Below, piece by piece: positions 37,006-45,541 of a stretch of DNA of 64,000 bases. The position numbers and the translations under genes were made by a program. The first letter of the stretch is position 1. The number at the start of each line of letters is the position of its first letter. Source of the DNA: Desulfuromusa sp. (GTDB lineage: Bacteria; Desulfobacterota; Desulfuromonadia; Desulfuromonadales; Geopsychrobacteraceae); the NCBI GenBank assembly GCA_016744595.1, contig JADGEB010000001.1:146957-210956 (forward strand), given 5' to 3'. Below the pieces are notes generated by a model. It searched no databases, had not been told where the DNA came from, and saw nothing but the letters and a program-made list of their open reading frames with translations.

Positions 37006-38404
37006 TGCCTGTTATCCTGAAAAACCTGTTCTGATTGTTGATGATGAGCCTGCCTGGTCGCATAGCCTTGCTTTGTCTCTGAAAGTTACTGCGGAAATTA
37101 ACCATGTTATTTCTTGTCATGACAGTCGCGATGTGATGGGCTTGTTAGAAAAGAATGATTTCAGTTTGATCCTGTTAGATTTGACCATGCCTCATATCAA
37201 TGGTGAAACTCTGCTGGAGAAAATAAGTGAAACCTATCCTGATATTCCTGTGGTTATTATCAGCGGGATGAACCAGGTTGACACTGCGATTCGTTGCGTC
37301 AAAGCAGGCGCCGCAGACTTTTATGTCAAGACTGATGAGCGGGAGCGAGTCGTCACTGGAATTGTTCGAGTGTTGAAGCAAAACCAGCTACAGTTGGAAA
37401 ATCAGCATCTTGTTGAACAATTACTGCAGCAAGATGCTGAAAAAAATCCAGCGTTTTCCTCCTTTGTTACCAACAGTGCAAAAATGCGTGGTATTTTCTC
37501 ATATCTCAGGGCAATTGTAAGAAGTTATGAACCTATTTTGATTATCGGTGAGAGTGGCACCGGTAAAGAATTGATTGCTCGGGGGCTCCATCAACTTCGT
37601 TGTCCAGATAAGCCTTGGGTTGCAATTAATGTTGCCGGGCTGGATGACATGGTTTTTAGTGACACCTTGTTTGGACACATTAAAGGTGCGTATACCGGTG
37701 CAGATCAGAACCGTAAAGGGATGATTGAGGAAGCTGCTGACGGGGTTCTTTTTCTTGATGAAATTGGTGATCTGTCGATGGCATCGCAGGTAAAGTTACT
37801 GCGACTACTACAAGAAGGGGAGTACTACCCACTTGGTAGTGATCAACCGTATAAATGCAAGGCTCGTATTGTGACGGCTACCAATCAGAACTTATCAACT
37901 AAAGAATCCGAGGGCCGCTTCCGTCGTGATCTCCACTTTCGCCTTTGTTCACATCGGGTTGAGCTTCCACCCTTACGTGAGCGGCCAGAAGATTTGGCTT
38001 CTTTACTCACGTTCTTTTTGGCTGAAGCTGCTGAAAGTATGGAGAAAAAGAAACCAACTGTCCCACCTGAGTTACTTACGTTATTGTCGACATATTATTT
38101 CCCGGGTAATGTCAGAGAACTTCGTGCCATGGTTTATGATGCTGTGAGTATCCATCCCGGAGGGGTTTTGTCGATGTCGCGTTTTAAAGCTGCAATTGGC
38201 AGTAATAATCAACAGATTAAGAAAATAAATGATGTGACGGGTGATTTTTCCGCCCAAGTGCAATTTTCAGATGCGCTACCGACTTTGAAAGAAATTAGTC
38301 AGATACTCATCAATGAGGCTATGCTGCGTTCGCAGGGAAATCAGTCGATTGCGGCCCGGATGTTGGGTGTGACTCCACAGGCTTTAAGCAAACGTTTAAA
38401 ATAA
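36995..38404 (+). CDS. NtrC-family sigma-54 response regulator
   Basis: This 469-residue activator has a receiver (ILLDLTMPHING), an AAA+ domain with Walker A GESGTGKE, the sigma-54 loop GAYTGA (a tolerated variant of GAFTGA) and Walker B ADGVLFLDEIGDLS, and a Fis-type helix-turn-helix (NQSIAARMLGVTPQALSKRL). The ATG at 36995 lies inside the end of the kinase gene. Immediately downstream are a terminator, a repeated motif and a -24/-12 promoter facing the chemotaxis-like operon, which makes that operon its most likely target. Confidence 0.93.
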   Translation: MSANACYPEKPVLIVDDEPAWSHSLALSLKVTAEINHVISCHDSRDVMGLLEKNDFSLILLDLTMPHINGETLLEKISETYPDIPVVIISGMNQVDTAIRCVKAGAADFYVKTDERERVVTGIVRVLKQNQLQLENQHLVEQLLQQDAEKNPAFSSFVTNSAKMRGIFSYLRAIVRSYEPILIIGESGTGKELIARGLHQLRCPDKPWVAINVAGLDDMVFSDTLFGHIKGAYTGADQNRKGMIEEAADGVLFLDEIGDLSMASQVKLLRLLQEGEYYPLGSDQPYKCKARIVTATNQNLSTKESEGRFRRDLHFRLCSHRVELPPLRERPEDLASLLTFFLAEAAESMEKKKPTVPPELLTLLSTYYFPGNVRELRAMVYDAVSIHPGGVLSMSRFKAAIGSNNQQIKKINDVTGDFSAQVQFSDALPTLKEISQILINEAMLRSQGNQSIAARMLGVTPQALSKRLK

Positions 38405-38433
38405 AATAATAATTAATAAATTGAAATAAAAGG

Positions 38434-38482
38434 GGTTTAACTTTTGTTGTGACAACAACTTTAGTTGAATCTCTTTTTTTTT
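38434..38482 (+). terminator. Intrinsic terminator after the sigma-54 activator gene
   Basis: A 17-pair stem with three T-T mismatches and two G-T pairs (38434-38450 with 38455-38471) is followed by TCTTTTTTTTT. It isolates the kinase/activator pair from the next operon. Confidence 0.8.
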
Positions 38483-38536
38483 GTTAAAAAACAATTTGTT
38501 GCATCGTTTTTAACCAACTTATAACAACTTTAATTG
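38454..38536 (+). repeat. Direct repeat, candidate activator binding sites
   Basis: AACAACTTTAGTTG (38454-38467) and AACAACTTTAATTG (38523-38536) match at 13 of 14 positions, 69 bases apart. They lie about 80 to 165 bases upstream of the -24/-12 promoter, the usual place for enhancer sites of NtrC-type activators. The first copy overlaps the terminator stem, so part of its conservation could be structural. Confidence 0.4.
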
Positions 38537-38614
38537 TAGGGGTTTGCTTTTATTGAAAGATACTTGTTTAAAGAAATACTTCACAATATCAAAGGTTTAT
38601 ATGTGGGCAATTAG

Positions 38615-38631
38615 TCGGCACTAAGCTTGCT
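38615..38631 (+). promoter_or_regulatory. Sigma-54 (-24/-12) promoter of the chemotaxis-like operon
   Basis: The sequence TCGGCACTAAGCTTGCT has GG (38617-38618) and GC (38629-38630) exactly ten bases apart, in the context GGCAC-N5-TTGC. This agrees closely with TGGCACG-N4-TTGC. Transcription would start near 38642, about 46 bases before the ATG at 38688. A sigma-54 activator gene lies directly upstream. Confidence 0.75.
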
Positions 38632-38687
38632 ATGTGTTTAGTAGATTCTAATAAAAGGTTCCACAATTACTACAGAAGGGCACTGAC

Positions 38688-39059
38688 ATGGATCAGAAAA
38701 TTATATTTGTTGATGATGAAGTTGACGTCCTGATGTCCCTAAAAAGGGATATGGTTATGGCTGGTATTACTGCTGAATATTTTACCAGTGCCGAAAGAGC
38801 ACTTAACTATTTAAATCAGCATCAGATTGGCATTGTTGTCAGTGATCTGGATATGCCCGGGATGGATGGCATTACATTTTTGAATGAAGTTCACAATAAA
38901 TACCCGGATATGTATCGCGTTATTTTGAGTGGTACAGAGGTAGAAAACTTAAAACTTAGCAAAGCTCTTCAGGATAGAATAGTTGAACAGTGTTTTGACA
39001 AGCCTTGGGATGTGAATGAACTGTTGGCTTATTTTGAAAGATTCAGAAGCTATGCATAA
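38688..39059 (+). CDS. Stand-alone receiver domain protein
   Basis: This 123-residue protein is only a receiver domain, with the acidic pair near residues 9-10 (FVDDEVDV), the phospho-acceptor in VVSDLDMPGMDG, a Ser in ILSG and the switch Lys in CFDKPW. The DKPW segment is typical of receivers found with RpfG-type or chemotaxis proteins. It has no output domain and resembles a CheY-like or phospho-sink protein. It is the first gene after the sigma-54 promoter, and its end overlaps the next gene by eight bases. Confidence 0.88.
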   Translation: MDQKIIFVDDEVDVLMSLKRDMVMAGITAEYFTSAERALNYLNQHQIGIVVSDLDMPGMDGITFLNEVHNKYPDMYRVILSGTEVENLKLSKALQDRIVEQCFDKPWDVNELLAYFERFRSYA

Positions 39060-39435
39060 CATCCTCTTATTTGAAGCAGACCAGGGGAAAGTTCCACACC
39101 TGATTTTTCTCCTGAAATTGGCCGACATCCGCTGCACTGTAGCCAGAACAGAGGAAGAGGTTTTGAATTGGCTAAGTGCTGATCTGCTGACGATGATGAG
39201 TTTTGATTTGGTTTTATTGAATTCGTTGCGAGGAAGTGGAATTGATAACGTTTTATTGACTGAACTGTGCAAAGTAGCAACGGTTCCAGTTGTCTGTGTT
39301 AAGCGCAAGGAAACACCACCCTCCATATTTTTAAAACATCACGTTGTTACCTGTCATCCAGATGATCTGCTTAACTGCGTGAAGGAACAGCTAATTTTTG
39401 TAAAGACTCAACTGCCAAAGGAGAATGTCCAATGA
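39052..39435 (+). CDS. Degenerate receiver-like protein
   Basis: This 127-residue protein has the alternating strand and helix pattern of a receiver (NILLFEADQGKV, FDLVLLNSLRG, VPVVCVKRKE) but lacks key residues. The expected phospho-acceptor Asp in the LVLLD position is Asn (LVLLNS), and no clear switch Lys is seen. It is therefore probably a pseudo-receiver that cannot be phosphorylated. The ATG at 39052 lies inside the previous gene, and its stop overlaps the cheW remnant by ATGA, so it belongs to the operon. I do not recognise a named family. Confidence 0.6.
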   Translation: MHNILLFEADQGKVPHLIFLLKLADIRCTVARTEEEVLNWLSADLLTMMSFDLVLLNSLRGSGIDNVLLTELCKVATVPVVCVKRKETPPSIFLKHHVVTCHPDDLLNCVKEQLIFVKTQLPKENVQ

Positions 39436-39768
39436 CTGCAGCTATTGAGATAGCTCAGGAAGAGTTTGATATTGCACAGGATACTATGCAAGGGATGTTT
39501 TTGACCTTTGATCTGGCAGATGAAGGTTATGATTATTGTTGTCAATATCAATGATAACCCGGCCGGTCTTGTTGTTGATCAAGTTAGTGAAGTTGTTGAT
39601 ATTATAGATAAAAATATAGAACCACCACCAGCTACGGGGAGAAAAGGTGGGCACTTTATTCAAGGTCTTGGAAAAAATGGTGAGAAGGTGAAAATTTTAC
39701 TGAATGTTGAAGCGTTGATTAAAGATGACGATTGGGAAGAATACATAACTGAAATGGAAGTTGCATAA
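39432..39768 (+). pseudogene. cheW: cheW with internal deletion and frameshift
   Basis: The first 40 codons, from the ATG at 39432 (AAGGAG upstream), encode a normal CheW beginning: MTAAIEIAQEEFDIAQDTMQ, then FLTFDLADEGYDY. This frame stops at TGA 39552-39554. The rest of CheW continues in the +1 frame: IIVVNINDNPAGLVVDQVSE, then VVDIIDKNIEPPP and IQGLGKNGEKVKILLN. A full CheW needs roughly 60-70 more residues between these blocks, including the INLRG region. I conclude that an out-of-frame deletion at about 39525-39535 removed the middle. The gene cannot make a working coupling protein. Confidence 0.85.
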
Positions 39769-39815
39769 AGTATCGATATTTTATTATCTACCCTGTTGGG
39801 GGAAAGGGACAAAAA

Positions 39816-42182
39816 ATGATGAATCGACTGAAGGGGCTGAAAATTGGAACTAAAATAATATTGTTGGCAGTATCAATTCTCTGTCTGATGGCGGTGATTA
39901 TGGCTTGGGGAATTACCGGATTGTCAACTACAGTAAAAAATGGTGAAGAAATGGCTGCTGGAAATAGTCTGCGTGGTCAATTGCTGGCACGAGAAGTTGA
40001 TCACCTGAACTGGATTAAAAAAGTTTCTACATTTCTCACTGATGTCAATGTGACTGAACTGGATGTTCAGATGGATCATACCCAATGTGCCTTGGGTAAA
40101 TGGCTCTATGGTGAAGGGCGCAAAGAGGCTGAATTACTCGTCCCGGAACTGGCTAAAGATTTTCAAGCAATTGAAGAGCCACACAAACGGTTGCATGAAT
40201 CTGCGCAAAAAATTAAAGATATCTTTCAAAATGCTGATCCAAATTTACCACAATTCTTGACTGAAAAAGAATTGGATCATATGGCCTGGGTCAGTGGTAT
40301 TCAAAGTGCCATCATCTCTAACGATAATAATCTTGATGTAGAATTTAATCACAAGCTCTGTGGTTTTGGGCAATTTCTCTTTGGCGAAGCGGGTCGAGCT
40401 GCAGCTGCAGATAATCCCGAATTAGCCAAGATATTGAATGATATTAAAGAACCTCACGAAACCCTGCATAAGCATGGCGGAATGATTGCCGCTTTGTTGG
40501 CAGCTGGAAATCAAAATGAAGCCGAACATTATTTTGCGACCAATATTGTTCCAACCTTGGAAGAAACCAGCAGTTATTTAAAGAAGGCTGAACAAGCTGC
40601 AATGACAGCACTATCAGGTCAGAAAAAAGCCAATGAAATCTTTGTCGGAGAGACACAGAAAAGTTTAGCAGCCGTGCAGAAGCTGATGCACAGTTTGAAC
40701 GACACCGTTGCAGTAAATATCATGTCTGATACACAGATGATTTCCGCTGCAGAACAGACCCGCACAGCAATCAGTATTATTGGTGTAGTTGCCTTGCTGA
40801 TCGGGATGACTCTTGCTTTTTTCATTTCACGAGGGATTACCGGACCGTTAAAGAAAGTTTTTGCTGTGGTAGCACAATATGGTAAGGGAGATACTAGTGA
40901 TCAGGATCTCCCAATGGGGCGTAAAATGGCTTGCTCAACGATCACAAACTGTGGCCAACCAAATTGTCCCAGCTATGGAAAAATTGGCAACTGCTGGGTT
41001 GAAACTGGCAGCTTTGGACCAAATCCGGTCTGTATCCGCATAACCAGCGGTGAATATAAAGATTGCTATTCCTGTAATGTGTTTCAAGCGAAAGATGAGA
41101 TTACCGAACTGGGTTCAGTACTGGTTGGAATGGCCAAAAGTCTGCAAGGGCGTAGTGAACTGGCTGAAGCAATAGCACGGGGTGATTTAACCCAGGAAGT
41201 CAATGTTTCTTCACCGAAAGATTTGTTGGGCAATGCCCTTAAAACTATGCTTGATGGTTTAAGAGAGATGGTTGGTGGCATTCAAATTGCTGGTGAGCAG
41301 ATTGCTTCTGGATCTGGACAAGTTTCTGATGCCAGTCAGGAATTGTCACAAGGGGCTACCGAATCAGCAGCATCACTGGAAGAAGTCACCGCATCGATGA
41401 ATCAAATGGCAGGTCAGGTTCGCACCAGTGCTGAAAATGCCAGTACTGCAAATCAGCTTTCTAGTGAATCACAACAAGCCGCAGAAATAGGGGATCAGCA
41501 GATGGCAGAAATGGTTTCAGCGATGGAAGAAATCAATCTGTCTGGGCAAAATATCAGCAAGATTATCAAAGTTATTGATGAAATAGCCTTCCAGACGAAC
41601 CTTCTGGCTCTCAATGCTGCCGTTGAAGCAGCTCGAGCAGGTCAGCACGGTAAAGGTTTCGCCGTGGTGGCAGAGGAAGTACGTAATCTGGCGGCAAGAA
41701 GTGCTAAGGCTGCCGAAGAGACTGCTGAATTAATAGAGGGTTCGGTTGTCTTGACCGACCGTGGTGCACAGATGGCTCAGCAGACAGCCGATGGTCTTAA
41801 AGGGATTATGGAAGGAACCACCAAGGTTTCTGATCTGCTTGAAGAGATTGCCGCAGCATCTAACGAGCAAGCCCAAGGAATCAGTCAGGTCACCACCGGA
41901 TTAAGTCAGATTGATCAAGTGACCCAACAAAATACTGCGAGTGCAGAAGAGAGTGCTGCTGCCTCTGAAGAACTCTCCGGTCAGGCGGTGCAGATGCTGG
42001 AAATGATGAAGAAGTTTAAATTGAATAATGATACACCAATATTGGATTATTCAGCACCATCATCGCAACCTCAAGGGGCGTCTGTTCAAAGCGGTTGGGA
42101 AGATCTAGAGTGTCAACCAAAGCAACAGGTTGTGATGAAACAACAAATTTCTCTGAATGATAATGAATTCGGGAAGTTTTAA
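39816..42182 (+). CDS. Methyl-accepting chemotaxis protein with two CZB-type motifs and a Cys-rich HAMP insertion
   Basis: This 788-residue chemoreceptor has membrane segments at about residues 13-33 and 325-345. The periplasmic part carries two copies of a chemoreceptor zinc-binding (CZB) pattern: His63, Cys91, His123, His127 and His155, Cys182, His214, His218. After the second membrane segment the HAMP region is split by a segment with eight cysteines (residues 373-420, from [10 protein letters not shown] to CYSCNVF). The signalling domain hairpin [19 protein letters not shown] is intact. The C-terminus ends EFGKF. It is probably functional and could sense zinc, redox state or hypochlorite-like oxidants. 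Confidence 0.88.
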   Translation: MMNRLKGLKIGTKIILLAVSILCLMAVIMAWGITGLSTTVKNGEEMAAGNSLRGQLLAREVDHLNWIKKVSTFLTDVNVTELDVQMDHTQCALGKWLYGEGRKEAELLVPELAKDFQAIEEPHKRLHESAQKIKDIFQNADPNLPQFLTEKELDHMAWVSGIQSAIISNDNNLDVEFNHKLCGFGQFLFGEAGRAAAADNPELAKILNDIKEPHETLHKHGGMIAALLAAGNQNEAEHYFATNIVPTLEETSSYLKKAEQAAMTALSGQKKANEIFVGETQKSLAAVQKLMHSLNDTVAVNIMSDTQMISAAEQTRTAISIIGVVALLIGMTLAFFISRGITGPLKKVFAVVAQYGKGDTSDQDLPMGRKMACSTITNCGQPNCPSYGKIGNCWVETGSFGPNPVCIRITSGEYKDCYSCNVFQAKDEITELGSVLVGMAKSLQGRSELAEAIARGDLTQEVNVSSPKDLLGNALKTMLDGLREMVGGIQIAGEQIASGSGQVSDASQELSQGATESAASLEEVTASMNQMAGQVRTSAENASTANQLSSESQQAAEIGDQQMAEMVSAMEEINLSGQNISKIIKVIDEIAFQTNLLALNAAVEAARAGQHGKGFAVVAEEVRNLAARSAKAAEETAELIEGSVVLTDRGAQMAQQTADGLKGIMEGTTKVSDLLEEIAAASNEQAQGISQVTTGLSQIDQVTQQNTASAEESAAASEELSGQAVQMLEMMKKFKLNNDTPILDYSAPSSQPQGASVQSGWEDLECQPKQQVVMKQQISLNDNEFGKF

Positions 42183-42186
42183 GGAA

Positions 42187-42224
42187 TTGATCATCCTCTA
42201 TTACGTTTTTTAGAGGATGATCAA
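42187..42224 (+). terminator. Hairpin after the first chemoreceptor gene
   Basis: A perfect 14-base stem (42187-42200 with 42211-42224) encloses a ten-base loop with five T residues. It begins four bases after the stop. The tail (AACTTT) is only weakly T-rich, so it may attenuate rather than stop transcription. Confidence 0.65.
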
Positions 42225-42450
42225 AACTTTCCGCCCAATCCATAGTCTGAATTTAATATCCATCTTTAATTTATTTAGGTATCTATTTCTTGTAAATATC
42301 ACCTAACTAACATTAGATGACTTTTAAAATGAAGCCATTAATGTTAAAGTTTACTTACTATTAATGTTGTGGCAATTAAACTTTATATATTGTTGTAAAA
42401 CAGTAGAGCCATATTCATTCCAGAGAATCCATTTCTGTTGGAGGTTAATG
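42225..42450 (+). promoter_or_regulatory. AT-rich leader of the second chemoreceptor gene
   Basis: No gene is seen here. TAAAGTTT (42345-42352) matches the -35 of flagellar sigma-28 promoters, but no good GCCGATAA follows at the right distance. TTAATGTT occurs twice nearby (42338 and 42361), which may be a protein site. Nothing firmer can be said. Confidence 0.25.
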
Positions 42451-44739
42451 ATGAAAATCAGAGGTAAATTTATTTTTCCAATTGCAGGTTTGGTGATCCT
42501 GTCCGTTTTGTTTGCTGTTGTTTTGATCAATATGACGGTGAGCGGAATGGTGACTGATCAGGAAGCATTTTCTTTGAATTATGCAAAGGGAGTTTTAGCG
42601 AAAGAGGCCGAAACTCGTCAAGAAGCGATCTATTCCAGTATCAATGTCCTGGGGAAGTCCGCACTAAGACAAGCAGCCTTGTTTTCAGAGTTGCCTGAGA
42701 TTCAAGATGTCTATTATTTGGCTATTTCAGGAGATATTAATGACGAAAGCGATATTGTTATGCAGCAGGCTCGGCAGAAATTACGTTTGGTTATGGCACC
42801 CTATGTTGATGGTTTGACCAAACAGACAGGAGCCAAGGAGTTTAAGATCCATTTCCATACTACGAGCGGCAGAAGCCTGGCGCGCCTCTGGAGAAACGGC
42901 TGGCAAGCCAAACGTGATGGCAAGAAGGTAGATATCTCGGACGATCTGACCTCTTTTCGCCAGACCGTTGTTGAAATCAATAAAGGGGATCACAAACCAC
43001 TGAGTGGAATCGAAATCGGGCGTGGTGGGTTTGCTTTGCGTGGTTTGTCGGCGATCTCTGGAGTTGATGGAGAACACCTCGGATCTTGTGAGGTCTTACT
43101 CTCATTTGGTGATGTCCTTAAGTCCAACTATGCCCAAAACGCTGGATACGAGATTGCTGTTTATATGCTTTCTGATCTGTTGCCGATTGCGACAAAACTT
43201 CAGGACTCAAAAAAGAATCCGGTTCTTGATGGTAAATATGTTTATACCTCATCGACTAATCCTGAACTTACCAACCCTTTGATTTCTTCATCGATCTTGG
43301 ATGCAGGCCGTAATGAAGTTGCGCGGTAGGTTGTTGGGAACCAGTATGTTTCAACCTTTCCTGTTCCTGATTTTTCTGGAAAAATTGTTGGCGTCGCAGT
43401 GTTGGCCTACGATATGTCTAAAATAGAGGCCCTTGCAGCGCAGATTGAAGAATCTGGCCACAAGACTATGAATGCTGTCAACTGGCGCTTTGGTGGCGGT
43501 GGTCTGGTATTGGTTATTATTATTGTTCTGGTTGTTTTCTTTATTACCCGTATTTTGATCAAGCCACTGCAAATGACCGTTAAAGTTGCGCAAAAAATTG
43601 CTCTGGGTGATCTGAATGAAACTGTGAATTATCGCAGTAAAGATGAGGTTGGCGAGCTTTCGAATGCGATCAATAAAATGATCAAGAGTCTCAAAATTAA
43701 AGCTGAGGAGGCCACTCAGATTGCTAAAGGTAATCTTCAGCTACAGGTGGTGGTGGCTTCCAAAAATGACACTATGGGACGAGCTTTTCAGGAGATGGTG
43801 GCGAATCTGAATGATGTTCTTGGTGAAGTTCATAGAGCTTCAAATCAGATTGATTCAGGCAGCCAGCAGGTTTCAGATACGGCACAACATCTTTCGCAGG
43901 GAGCAACCGAATCGGCAGCCTCGTTAGAAGAGATCAGCAGTTCTATGAATGAGATTGAGAGCCAAACGCAGCAGAGTGCTGAAAATGCCAGCCAGGCCAA
44001 TCGGTTATCGAATGGTGCCCAAACCGCTGCAAAAGCAGGTAGCGAACAGATGGGAACAATGGTTACTGCGATGAACGAAATTAATGCCGCTGGACAGGAT
44101 ATCAGTAAGATCATCAAAGTTATTGATGAGATCGCTTTCCAAACTAACTTGTTGGCTCTTAACGCGGCAGTGGAAGCAGCCCGTGCTGGGCAGCATGGTA
44201 AGGGCTTTGCTGTGGTTGCTGAAGAGGTTCGTAACCTCGCTGCTCGTAGTGCCAAGGCAGCTGAGGAAACGGCTCAATTGATTGAAGGGTCAGTTGGAAA
44301 GACAGATAACGGAGCAAAAATAGCAGAAAAAACTGCTTCAGCTCTGGAAGAAATTGTTGGTTCAATTACCAAGGTGACTGATTTGGTTGCCGAAATAGCA
44401 GCCTCATCAAATGAACAAGCTCAAGGTATATCTCAGATTAATCAAGGATTGGGTCAAATTGATCAGGCAGTTCAACTGAGTACAGCGACAGCTGAAGAAT
44501 CAGCCGCATCGGCAGAAGAGTTGTCGAGCCAAGCTGCGCACCTGAAACACATGCTCAGCCGGTTTACTTTGGCTAATACCCAGCAGAATCTGGTCAGTGC
44601 TCCGGTGAAGATGCCAGCTCCACAATCAGAACAGCCTACCCAGGCTCCAGTGGCTAAATCGGTTGGATGGGCTGATATGAAAATTGCTTCTACGAACCTT
44701 GAGATTAACTTGGATGATGACGAATTTGGAAAGTTTTAA
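42451..44739 (+). pseudogene. Chemoreceptor interrupted by an in-frame TAG
   Basis: From the ATG at 42451 (GGAGG upstream) the frame encodes a chemoreceptor with a membrane segment (about 8-28) and a large periplasmic dCache-like sensor (RSLARLWRNGWQ, GIEIGRGGFALRGLS). A TAG at 43327-43329 then interrupts it. The same frame continues without any other defect: the last part of the sensor ([20 protein letters not shown]), a second membrane segment, HAMP, the signalling hairpin and the EFGKF end. A single base change could create the TAG. Without suppression the product is a receptor lacking its signalling half. An internal GTG at 43399 might allow a truncated product. Confidence 0.85.
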
Positions 44740-45538
44740 ATTACCGATCAGCGGAATAATTACAAGAACAATTATTGTATCTGTTCTCATGTTCTGCAGT
44801 TGTACTTTTTTAGGTTGTGAGAGTCAGCCAACGGAAGAGGTCAACAGCAAGAGGGAGTTGTTGGTCTATTGTGGATCGACTATGGCTCCAGCGATTCGTG
44901 AACTTGCTGATATTTTTGAACAACAAGAAAATTGTGTCATCAAAATTATCACGGATGGATCGGGCAATTTACATCGCAGTATCCATATCAATCAGGTCGG
45001 GGATCTTTACTTGCCTGGCAGTGAAGGTTATATGGAGAAATGCCAGGAAGAAGGGCTTATCTCTGAATCTCGACCCATCGGATTTAATCGTGCGGTTCTG
45101 ATTGTTGCAAAGGGTAATCCCCTAAATATTAGTGAAGATTTGGATAATTTTGTCACTGGACAATATCGTACGGTGTTGGGGGCTGCAGAAAGTGGATCGA
45201 TTGGTAGAGAAACAAAGCTGATTTTTGATATGGAGGGCATCTACAGTAAAGCAGTGAAACAGGCTCTTTTTTTGGCAACAGACTCAAAGGATATTGAAAG
45301 TGCAATCAGGGAAAAATATGCAGACTTAACGATTAATTGGAGTGCTGCAGCACGGTGGGCTGGCAATCATATTGACGTTGATGTTTTACGTCTGAATGAA
45401 TCAATTGCCCCTCCTCATGTACTAATGCTTGGTGTGTTGAAAACAACTCATTCGCCGGAGCTGGCTCGACGTTTTATGGTATTTGCTGGGTCAGATGAAG
45501 GGCACACTCTTCTCTCACGCTATGGGTTGGGTGAGTAA
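44714..45538 (+). CDS. ModA-like substrate-binding lipoprotein
   Basis: This 274-residue exported protein has a lipobox TFLGC after a hydrophobic signal, then a periplasmic binding-protein fold of the molybdate-binding (ModA, SBP_bac_11) type: [44 protein letters not shown] and [11 protein letters not shown]. No ABC permease or ATPase gene is near. Instead it sits three bases before a membrane GGDEF-EAL protein, so it more likely delivers an oxyanion signal to that sensor than feeds transport. The ATG at 44714 lies inside the end of the broken chemoreceptor gene; 44717 is an alternative. Confidence 0.8.
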   Translation: MMTNLESFKLPISGIITRTIIVSVLMFCSCTFLGCESQPTEEVNSKRELLVYCGSTMAPAIRELADIFEQQENCVIKIITDGSGNLHRSIHINQVGDLYLPGSEGYMEKCQEEGLISESRPIGFNRAVLIVAKGNPLNISEDLDNFVTGQYRTVLGAAESGSIGRETKLIFDMEGIYSKAVKQALFLATDSKDIESAIREKYADLTINWSAAARWAGNHIDVDVLRLNESIAPPHVLMLGVLKTTHSPELARRFMVFAGSDEGHTLLSRYGLGE

Positions 45539-45541
45539 GTC

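Noticed and set aside
42345..42352. TAAAGTTT as a flagellar sigma-28 promoter for the second chemoreceptor
   Set aside because: No acceptable GCCGATAA-like -10 follows at 10-12 bases, so it is mentioned only as a weak possibility.
43327..43329. TAG as a pyrrolysine codon
   Set aside because: No pyl genes, suppressor tRNA or precedent in chemoreceptors is visible in the window, and a neighbouring gene is also decaying.
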